Assembly (NCBI GenBank): GCA_004525875.1
Contig: SPBQ01000197.1
Coordinates: forward strand, 1 to 5,162
From: Myxococcales bacterium
GTDB lineage: Bacteria > Desulfobacterota_B > Binatia > UBA1149 > SPBQ01
Direction of reading: 5' to 3'
Length of the DNA stretch: 5,162 nt
Under the pieces are notes generated by a model. It was not told the DNA's origin and made no database searches. It saw nothing but the letters and a program-made list of their open reading frames with translations. Made by a program: the position numbers and the translations under genes. Below are positions 1 through 5,162 of this stretch, piece by piece (the stretch's first letter is position 1; every line of letters starts with the position of its first letter).

Positions 1-649
1 ACCCACTGTGCGGTCGGGTGATAGGTCGCGTTGAAGTGCAGGATACGACGGCGGTCGTGGTGGACGATGAAGAAGCCGCACAGGACGTTCAACGTGGCTG
101 TTGGCACGGTGGATCCATGCTCGCGATGGCGCCGCGGTGGTTCCGTAGGAACGCTATCCATCGCCGCACGAGGTCGGGGTCCGGGTTGGGCCTGCGTAGA
201 CGTTGAACATACCGGGAGACGGTGGTTTCGGAAGCCGTGAAACCGAGCTTCTTGAGCTCGCTGAAGATCCGAGGCGTGCCCCAGTGGTTCTCGCGGACCA
301 TCTGGCCGATGAGCTCTCGGATCTCGGCATCGATTCGTGGACGGCCCGGACGCCCGCGCTGCTTCGAGATCCTCGTCCAGAAGCGGCGAAAGCGCCGGCG
401 CTGCCAGTCCACGACCGTCTCGGGCTTTACGATCACCAGGCGGTTGGCCCAGCCCGACCATGACCTGCGCAGCGCAACCCAGAAGGCACGGTCGGCGTCA
501 TGGAACTTGGGCTTGTGCCTGCCCAGACTGAGCGCGCTGACCTGTTGCCGCAGGGCAAGATTTTCGAGGACCAGCTCGCCCCTCGGCTTGCAGACCGCTC
601 GGATCAGGTGGACCTGTATCGAGAGGAAGAAAATGAACGCGTGCCACAT
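1..649 (-). pseudogene. Frameshifted, edge-truncated DDE (rve/integrase-core) transposase
   Basis: Remnant of an insertion-sequence transposase with an integrase-type DDE core, of the IS3/IS481-like kind. The first frame starts at ATG 647-649 and gives 186 residues. Visible parts are an N-terminal LENLALRQQ segment (about residues 28-36), a KPETVVDW motif (75-82), a GRPGRP linker into a helix-turn-helix (about 99-150), then FLRNH and the start of the catalytic core at MD (178-179), where D179 should be the first catalytic Asp. The frame then derails to a stop at 89-91. Shifting frame at 111-112 restores family-like sequence down to position 3, including TVPTATLNVL, FFIVHHDRRR and HPTAQW. Relatives usually read MDFFTVP here, so about 4 nt (TTCTTC to CC) are missing and both Phe are lost. 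ENHWG also looks one residue short of the usual ENPxWG. The rest of the DDE core lies beyond the left edge. It is almost certainly inactive; a programmed frameshift is unlikely because conserved residues are deleted. Family assignment is from memory of conserved motifs. Confidence 0.85.
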
Positions 650-907
650 CGCGGGAGAACAGTGGCGTCAGCACCGGCCTGTCGCTACCGGCCCGTGCTC
701 AGCGGAGGCTTGTTTCGGGTTCACCCGCACGTCGGGCCTGCAGCGGCCAAGTGCCTGATTCTCCAGCCCGACCGAATAATGACGAAGGACCGGTAGACCC
801 GAATAGTTGAAAGCATGTACGCCCCGCGCGTGATGGACGGTGCGACTCTCGGGGGGCGTTGAATCAGATAGCCAAGCCATTGCGGCGTGCGAATGTTGCG
901 GCTAGGG
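650..907. other. Gene-free stretch between transposase remnant and small inverted-repeat element
   Basis: No coding sequence recognised on either strand. A 70-residue minus-strand frame (ATG at 878-880, stop near 668) has no motif I know and no convincing ribosome binding site, so I do not call it a gene. The stretch probably carries the outer end of the insertion sequence whose transposase starts at 649, but I cannot place the terminal repeat. It contains one hairpin, listed separately, and a small 4-bp stem CGGG/CCCG at 716-727. Confidence 0.5.
670..699. repeat. Imperfect hairpin upstream of the transposase start
   Basis: The arms AGCACCGGCC (670-679) and GGCCCGTGCT (690-699) pair at 9 of 10 positions, with one C-C mismatch and a 10-nt loop. 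The hairpin lies 20 nt upstream of the transposase ATG, in what would be its leader on the minus strand. Some insertion sequences carry such stems before the transposase gene, where they limit translation from outside transcripts. That role here is inference. No T-run follows on either strand, so it does not look like an intrinsic terminator. Confidence 0.5.
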
Positions 908-922
908 GTACTGTCAACTTAA
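908..922 (+). repeat. Left terminal inverted repeat with flanking GTAC
   Basis: Left arm of the miniature element, matching the right arm at 14 of 15 positions; the only mismatch is T914 against the complement of C1019. On the minus strand the arm contains TTGACA (918-913), a perfect -35 hexamer pointing outward toward the transposase remnant. I see no good -10 hexamer at 16-18 nt, so a promoter is not called. Confidence 0.6.
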
Positions 923-1010
923 AGTCGTTCGCCTTCGGCCTGACACAAGATCCTGCGGTCCGTGCCGGCGCGCGCCACCACATCCGGTACAGGTGAGTGG
1001 TACGAAACCG

Positions 1011-1025
1011 TTAAGTTGCCAGTAC
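1011..1025 (-). repeat. Right terminal inverted repeat with flanking GTAC
   Basis: Right arm of the miniature element, complementary to 908-922 except at one position. It ends 29 nt before the proposed hpnN start. Its plus-strand TTGCCA (1016-1021) resembles an outward -35 box, but the matching -10 position is GC-rich and would put the transcript start almost at the start codon, so it is unlikely to drive hpnN. Confidence 0.6.
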
Positions 1026-1054
1026 GCCTGACCGGCCTGGGCGCGTCGCAATCG

Positions 1055-3706
1055 ATGAAGCGCACGATCGAGGAGTTCGTCGGCGACGCGATCGCGCGCT
1101 GGGTGGGGCGGGGGCGCCACTGCGTGCTGACGGTCGTCGTATCGCTGGCCGTCACGGCTGCCATCGCCGTCTACACGGTCGGGCACCTCGGTATCAACGG
1201 CGATGCCAATTCGCTGTTCTCCGAAGACCTGCCCTACCGGGTTCTGGAGAACCGGTACGCCGAGCAGTTCCCGGCGGTCACCGAGAACATCGTGGTGGTC
1301 ATCGATAGCGACTCTCCCGAGATGGCCCGCGACGGTGCAGCCGCGCTCGCCTCCCGCATGCGCGACGCGGCCGACCTGTTCGATCACGTCTACCTGCCGC
1401 AGGGAGCGTTCTTCGAGGACCACGCGCTCCTTTATATGGACGCCGAGGAGCTCGAGGACTTCGCCGACCGCATGGCGCGAGTCCAGCCGTACCTCGCCGC
1501 TCTGGCGCTGGACGGAACGCTGAGGGGCTTGAGCAAGCTGCTGGCACGCGGTGTGACGGCGTTGCCTGATGGCAGCGTCGACAACCGGGAGCTCGGACCC
1601 ATGCTCGAGCGCTTCTCGGGGGCGACGCGTGCGCTGCTGGTCGGCGAGCGCTTCCATGTCTCATGGGCGGAGGTCGTTGCCGGCCGCAAGCTCGACGTCA
1701 ACGATCGGCGGCGCTACATCTTCGCACGTCCCCTGCTCGATCTTGGCGAGTTCGTCGCCGCCGCGCGTCCGCTGGAAGCAGTGCGTACTTACGCACGCGA
1801 GCTCGGCCTCGATGCAGAGCATGGAGCGACCGTGCGCATTACCGGAGACGTCGCGCTGTCGTACGAGGAGATGCAGCTCGTGAAGGGCGAGGCGGCGAGC
1901 GCAGGCGTGATTTCCTTTGTCCTGGTCGGAATCGTACTGCTCGTCGCACTGCGCTCGCTGTGGCTGCTGATGGCGACGCTGATCACGCTGATCGTCGGTC
2001 TACTGTGGACGGCCGGCTTCGCGGCCTTTGCAATCGGGCATCTGAACGTGATCTCGGTCGCCTTTGCCGTCTTGTTCATCGGCCTGAGCGTGGACTTCAG
2101 CATCCACCTCTGCATGCGCTACCAGGAGCTGCTCGGTCGGGGCTTGTTACACTCGCGCGCCCTGCGCGAGACCGGACGCGACGTCGGTGCTTCGATCGCG
2201 CTGTGTGCCGTCACCACGGCGATTGGCTTCTACGCGTTCGTTCCGACCGATTTTTCCGGCGTCGCCCAGCTCGGCCTCATCGCCGGTACTGGCATGTTCA
2301 TCAGCCTGCTCGCCAGCCTCACGCTGCTCCCCGCGCTGATGAGCCTTGGTCGCCGTTTCATCGTACCCGCGCGACTCCCCGATCGCAGCGTTCGATTCGG
2401 GTCGTTGCTGGCCTTCCCGGTTCGCCATCCGCTGGGCGTGGTGATGGGCGCGCTGGTCCTCGCCGCCGGAGCCCTGCTGCTCCTGCCCGGGGTCTACTTC
2501 GATGCCGATCCGCTGCGAGTGCGCGATCCGGGCGCGGAGTCGGTTCAGACGTACGAAGAGCTGCTGACTGCCGGTGGTACCTCTCCCCTCAACATCAGCG
2601 TGATCGCGCCCGATCTTGCCTCCGCACAGACGCTGGCTCTGCGCCTCAGTCAGCTCGACGAGATCGACGAGGCCATCACTTTGCGCGATTTCGTGCCGAC
2701 CGACCAGGTCGAGAAGCTCGCCATCATCGAGGACGTGGCGCTCTTCCTGGCGCCGGCGACGCGACTGGACGAGCGCGAGCCGGCACCGACGCGGGGCGAT
2801 GAGGTCTCGGCACTGACCGAGCTTCGCGATGAGCTCGACGCACTCGTGCGCGACGGAGGTGATGCGGAGCTCCTTGCACGCGCGCGCCAGGCAGGGGCAG
2901 ACATCGAGGCCTTGCTCAGTGCTCTCTCCGACGATGGTCGCGCCAACGAGCTGGTTTCGGAGCTCGAGGCGAGCATGCTCGATTCGCTGCCCGGCCAGCT
3001 CGCGATGCTCGAACGGCTCGTGAAAGTGGGGCCGGTGACGCTCGATAGCCTTCCCGACGGTCTCAAGCGGCGCATGATCTCGGCGGATGGTTCGGCGCGC
3101 GTGCAGATCTCTCCGAGCGAGGATCTGAGCGACAACCAGGCGCTCGCGCGATTCGTTGCAGCGACACGCCAGGTTACGCCGGATGCGATCGGCAGCGCGG
3201 TGAACGTGTACGAGGCTATCCGCGAGGCCGTGCGTGCCCTACGTCAGGCGCTGGGCGCGGCGGTGGGGATCATCGCGCTGCTTCTGTTCCTCATCTGGCG
3301 GACGCTCGGTGATACGGCACTGGTCATGACCCCGCTCGGCCTTGCAGCGCTGCTCACGGCGGCCGCCGGCGTCCTCGTCAACATCCCTCTGAACTTCGCC
3401 GATATCATCGTATTGCCGCTGCTGCTCGGAATCGGCGTCGACAGCGGTATCCACCTGGTCGAACGTTCTCGTCGCTCCGGTGGTGGCGCCACTCACTTGC
3501 TCGAGTCCAGCACGGCGCACGCGGTACTGTTCAGCTCGCTGACCACCATCGCCAGCTTCGGCAGCCTGGCACTGGCCGGCCATCGCGGGATGGCGACCAT
3601 GGGACAGCTGCTCACCATCGGGGTGGGCCTGGCGGTGGTAGCGAACCTGGTACTGCTGCCGGGGCTGATCGAGCTCAGGTCGCGTCGCCGGCTTCGCGCC
3701 GTTTGA
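1055..3706 (+). CDS. hpnN: HpnN-type RND transporter, hopanoid export to the outer membrane
   Basis: Inner-membrane RND/MMPL-superfamily pump; characterised HpnN proteins move hopanoids from inner to outer membrane. The 883 residues fit the family size and show two repeats of one membrane segment, a large periplasmic domain and five membrane segments. By hydrophobicity: TM1 about 22-43, periplasmic domain 45-275, TM2-6 282-428, TM7 458-478, second domain 480-725, TM8-12 731-869. Family landmarks are HLGIN plus DLPYR near the N terminus, ISVAFAVLFIGLSVDF (333-348), GLIAGTGMF (407-415), LPLLLGIGVDSGIH (787-800) and HRGMATMGQLLTIG (843-856). D347 in TM4 and D796 in TM10 sit where RND pumps carry proton-relay acids. 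I chose ATG 1055 because the frame upstream to GTG 962 lies largely in the miniature element and because residues 1-22 then resemble HpnN N termini. No clear Shine-Dalgarno precedes it. It converges with the nucleotidyltransferase gene across 40 nt. A sterol-exporting relative (BstA-like) is the main alternative. Confidence 0.9.
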   Translation: MKRTIEEFVGDAIARWVGRGRHCVLTVVVSLAVTAAIAVYTVGHLGINGDANSLFSEDLPYRVLENRYAEQFPAVTENIVVVIDSDSPEMARDGAAALASRMRDAADLFDHVYLPQGAFFEDHALLYMDAEELEDFADRMARVQPYLAALALDGTLRGLSKLLARGVTALPDGSVDNRELGPMLERFSGATRALLVGERFHVSWAEVVAGRKLDVNDRRRYIFARPLLDLGEFVAAARPLEAVRTYARELGLDAEHGATVRITGDVALSYEEMQLVKGEAASAGVISFVLVGIVLLVALRSLWLLMATLITLIVGLLWTAGFAAFAIGHLNVISVAFAVLFIGLSVDFSIHLCMRYQELLGRGLLHSRALRETGRDVGASIALCAVTTAIGFYAFVPTDFSGVAQLGLIAGTGMFISLLASLTLLPALMSLGRRFIVPARLPDRSVRFGSLLAFPVRHPLGVVMGALVLAAGALLLLPGVYFDADPLRVRDPGAESVQTYEELLTAGGTSPLNISVIAPDLASAQTLALRLSQLDEIDEAITLRDFVPTDQVEKLAIIEDVALFLAPATRLDEREPAPTRGDEVSALTELRDELDALVRDGGDAELLARARQAGADIEALLSALSDDGRANELVSELEASMLDSLPGQLAMLERLVKVGPVTLDSLPDGLKRRMISADGSARVQISPSEDLSDNQALARFVAATRQVTPDAIGSAVNVYEAIREAVRALRQALGAAVGIIALLLFLIWRTLGDTALVMTPLGLAALLTAAAGVLVNIPLNFADIIVLPLLLGIGVDSGIHLVERSRRSGGGATHLLESSTAHAVLFSSLTTIASFGSLALAGHRGMATMGQLLTIGVGLAVVANLVLLPGLIELRSRRRLRAV

Positions 3707-3746
3707 CCCCGTCCTGCGGATGGTTTGTCGATCGCATCGGGTGGAT

Positions 3747-4541
3747 CTATTTGGAGCTTTTGCAGGAGCTCTCGGGCAGGGCGGTGATGGCAGGCAGCAC
3801 GCGGCGCTCGGCACGCTCGAGGTCGGCCGGGAAGTCGATCTCGGTCCACGGCAACCCGGTCACGTCCTCGTGGCCGAAGCGTCCGGCGACGACCAGATCG
3901 CGTAGCACCTCGTCGTAGGAATCCTCGCGGCTGCCGGCTGCGATCCGCGTCCGCGTGCGCTCGGCCAGGAACGTGAGGTCAGCGGGCGCGACCCTGAAGA
4001 ATCCGATCGATTCGCCAACCACGTCGGCCGTGCCGGTCCATCTCTTGCGGAAGTCGACGGGCCGCCCGTCGACTACCGGCACCAGCACGGGATCGTCGTC
4101 ATCGGTGGAGTAGCTGCGATCGATGAGAAGCACCGTGGGATGACGCGAGGCAAGCAGACGCTGGAGCATCTCGGTGGGGTAGAGCACGTCCCCGTCCATC
4201 AGTAGCACCGCGCCGCGCGCCGATTCGATCTCTGGCAGCGAGACCAGGAAGCTGAGCACGCTGCCCTCCTGGAAATCGGGATTGTGGACCGTGCGCACCG
4301 TGACTGTGCTCCCCTCGGTGAGGCGCGAGGCCTCGGCGGCAACGTGCGCGGCGTCGTGGCCGGTCACGATCACCAGCTCGCGAACGCCCACGGACACGAG
4401 GTGATCCACGTGCCGCTCGAGCAGGCTGCGGCCGCCGATGGATAGCAGCACCTTGTGGGTGTCGGCGTACTCGGGACCCAGGCGGGTGCCGCGCCCGGCG
4501 ACGTAGAGCACTGCCTTCTCCGGCGACGGTGCGCGGCTCAT
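3747..4541 (-). CDS. Nucleotidyltransferase-fold protein, phosphocholine/aminophosphonate cytidylyltransferase-like
   Basis: Cytoplasmic enzyme of the NTP_transferase (GT-A-like) fold, 264 residues, which probably couples a nucleotide to a phosphorylated small molecule. Visible motifs are the nucleotide-binding loop GRGTRLG (16-22), K30 in HKVLLSIGG where family members usually have PKxL, NPDFQEGSVLS (87-97), the metal-binding DGD (116-118), GESIGFF (176-182) and TGLPWTEIDFP (228-238), whose D236 is the likely second metal ligand. The EGS and LPW-x-EID signatures point to the phosphocholine (LicC) / 2-aminoethylphosphonate cytidylyltransferase branch. The substrate cannot be read from the sequence. 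The opening motif is LYVAGRG rather than the commoner LAAGxG. Its ATG overlaps the upstream membrane-protein stop as ATGA, with a weak GGTGGA ribosome-binding-like stretch just before it. Likely role: making a CDP-activated headgroup for a lipid or glycan. A sugar-1-phosphate nucleotidyltransferase is the main alternative. Confidence 0.85.
   Translation of the reverse strand: MSRAPSPEKAVLYVAGRGTRLGPEYADTHKVLLSIGGRSLLERHVDHLVSVGVRELVIVTGHDAAHVAAEASRLTEGSTVTVRTVHNPDFQEGSVLSFLVSLPEIESARGAVLLMDGDVLYPTEMLQRLLASRHPTVLLIDRSYSTDDDDPVLVPVVDGRPVDFRKRWTGTADVVGESIGFFRVAPADLTFLAERTRTRIAAGSREDSYDEVLRDLVVAGRFGHEDVTGLPWTEIDFPADLERAERRVLPAITALPESSCKSSK
4538..4541 (-). other. ATGA stop/start overlap joining the two minus-strand genes
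   Basis: The TGA stop of the membrane-protein gene (4538-4540) and the ATG of the nucleotidyltransferase (4539-4541) share ATGA on the minus strand. This four-base overlap is the usual signature of translational coupling inside an operon, so the two proteins are probably made together. Confidence 0.9.
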
Positions 4542-5162
4542 GGATCCACCGTCTGGGCGCGCACTCGCTCGCGCAGGCTCCGGAAGCTCGCGTCCTCGGC
4601 GAACAGAAACACGCCACCGATGACGACGTAGAGTAGCTCGCGCCCGCGCCGCAGAACGGCGTAGGCCACGCCGAGCACGTCGGGCAGGCCGAGCATACGG
4701 ACGACGATGATGATGCCCGACTCCTGGACGCCGATCGATCCGGGCGCGAACGCTCCCAGCCCCTTGGCCACGCCGGCGAAGGCTTCCACCGCCAGCGCCT
4801 GCGTCCAGTGGATGGGCACGCCGACGAGATGTGCAACCAGCATCACTTCGAGCAGGCCGGCGATCCAGCCCGCCAGATGGAAGAACGTGCTCCAGAAAAA
4901 GCGCGCGCGATCGTGCCGGTAGAACGCGACGATGGTCTGGTCCAGCTCGCGCAGGTGTGCTTCGCGAGACTCGAGAGCGGATACGTGGATGTGGAGCCTG
5001 CGTAGGAGCTCGAGCAGTCCCCCGAACATGCCCCGACTCTGCAGCCAGAACAGTGCGATCACGACCCCAGCCGCCACGGCCGTGGTGATGGCCATGGCAC
5101 GATACGTCGGCGAGCCCTCCGGCAGCGTGCGCGTGGCAGCCAACGCACCCAGCGCGATGACC
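4538..5162 (-). CDS. Flippase-like membrane protein, LPG_synthase_TM/HpnL family (5' end outside window)
   Basis: C-terminal part (207 complete codons) of a polytopic inner-membrane protein resembling the lysylphosphatidylglycerol-synthase transmembrane domain, whose hopanoid-linked branch is called HpnL. Hydrophobic stretches lie at 5068-5105 (AMAITTAVAAGVVIALFWL), around FFHLAGWIAGLLEVMLVAHLVG, across the core APGSIGVQESG, and near the end in YVVIGGVFLFAED. The GW-x-x-G-x-LEV, PG-x-x-GVQE-x-G and LRR-x-RELLY patterns are what I recall as conserved in this family. A TTG at 5141-5143 could serve as a start, but the frame stays open to the edge (VIALGALAATRT) and such proteins are usually over 300 residues, so the start probably lies beyond 5162. 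No soluble aminoacyl-transferase domain follows, so it is not a full MprF. Members are thought to move or modify lipid-linked substrates. A role beside hpnN in lipid handling is inference. Confidence 0.8.
   Translation of the reverse strand, partial: VIALGALAATRTLPEGSPTYRAMAITTAVAAGVVIALFWLQSRGMFGGLLELLRRLHIHVSALESREAHLRELDQTIVAFYRHDRARFFWSTFFHLAGWIAGLLEVMLVAHLVGVPIHWTQALAVEAFAGVAKGLGAFAPGSIGVQESGIIIVVRMLGLPDVLGVAYAVLRRGRELLYVVIGGVFLFAEDASFRSLRERVRAQTVDP

Larger units (their letters stand above)
908..1025. mobile_element. MITE-like miniature element (about 110 bp) with terminal inverted repeats and possible GTAC target duplication
   Basis: The left end reads GTAC-TGTCAACTTAA and the right end, on the complement, GTAC-TGGCAACTTAA: 14 of 15 positions match. 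If the outer GTAC is the target duplication, the element proper is 912-1021 (110 bp) with 11-bp ends beginning TG and ending CA, typical of insertion-sequence termini. GTAC is its own reverse complement, so duplication and extended inverted repeat cannot be told apart. Weaker similarity continues inward (GTTCG against TTTCG, one base out of register). A 10-bp palindrome, GGCGCGCGCC at 967-976, lies at the centre. No transposase fits inside, so movement would need an enzyme in trans. The IS3/IS481-like transposase remnant nearby is a possible relative but nothing here links them. Alternatives are paired ends of decayed elements or a transcribed structured repeat. Confidence 0.6.

Noticed and set aside
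111..116. BamHI/Sau3AI-type site at the transposase lesion, suggesting a cloning junction
   Set aside because: Transposase homology continues on both sides in the right order, so a chimeric join is not needed to explain it.
106..119. 14-base match (CATGGATCCACCGT, inverted) to 4539-4552
   Set aside because: No extension beyond 14 bases and both copies sit in coding sequence of unrelated genes; a chance match of this length in a 5-kb GC-rich window is plausible.
222..758. 178-residue plus-strand frame opposite the transposase
   Set aside because: Antisense shadow; the minus strand has conserved transposase motifs over most of this interval.
908..1025. Integron attC recombination site
   Set aside because: The ends do not fit the RYYYAAC and GTTRRRY cores, and there is no cassette array or integrase.
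914..1657. 247-residue open frame on the minus strand
   Set aside because: It lies mostly antisense to hpnN, is low-complexity and Arg-rich, has no recognisable domain, and is expected from GC-rich codon bias opposite a real gene.
1663..2802. 379-residue plus-strand frame inside hpnN
   Set aside because: Arg/Ala-rich out-of-frame shadow of hpnN; the hpnN frame carries clear RND motifs through the same bases.
3753..3772. GAGCT/AGCTC stem near the end of the nucleotidyltransferase gene as a terminator
   Set aside because: Only five base pairs, inside the coding region, with no T-run following it on either strand.
4099..4836. 245-residue minus-strand frame across the nucleotidyltransferase and membrane-protein genes
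   Set aside because: It is offset from both motif-bearing frames and has Arg/Ser-rich composition with no domain, so it is a shadow.

Overview
The window is GC-rich, with strong G/C bias at third codon positions in its intact genes. It looks like a chromosomal piece from a Gram-negative, probably proteobacterial (broad sense) genome. The main clue is a complete hpnN-type RND transporter, a family tied to moving hopanoids to the outer membrane. The exact lineage cannot be read from this sequence alone.

Layout. (1) Positions 1-649, minus strand: a broken DDE/integrase-core transposase that runs off the left edge. A net 4-nt loss breaks the frame just after its first catalytic Asp. (2) 650-907: no recognisable gene, but an imperfect hairpin lies just upstream of the transposase start. 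(3) 908-1025: a compact inverted-repeat element shaped like a MITE. Its ends match at 14 of 15 positions, and GTAC lies just outside each end. (4) 1055-3706, plus strand: hpnN, 883 residues. A longer reading from a GTG at 962 would begin inside the element and is probably wrong. (5) 3747-4541 and 4538-5162, minus strand: a sugar-nucleotidyltransferase-fold protein (phosphocholine/aminophosphonate cytidylyltransferase-like), and upstream of it a flippase-like membrane protein of the LPG_synthase_TM/HpnL type, cut by the right edge. These two overlap by ATGA and converge on hpnN with a 40-nt gap.

Together, the right two thirds reads as an envelope-lipid locus: an RND pump for a polycyclic lipid beside a minus-strand operon that could activate a polar headgroup (nucleotidyltransferase) and handle a lipid in the membrane (HpnL-like). 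That functional link is inferred from families and proximity. The left third is a mobile-element scar, and the small element sits about 30 bp upstream of hpnN. I see no clear novel multi-gene system. The most unusual items are the MITE-like element against hpnN and the pairing of hpnN with a cytidylyltransferase/HpnL-like operon.
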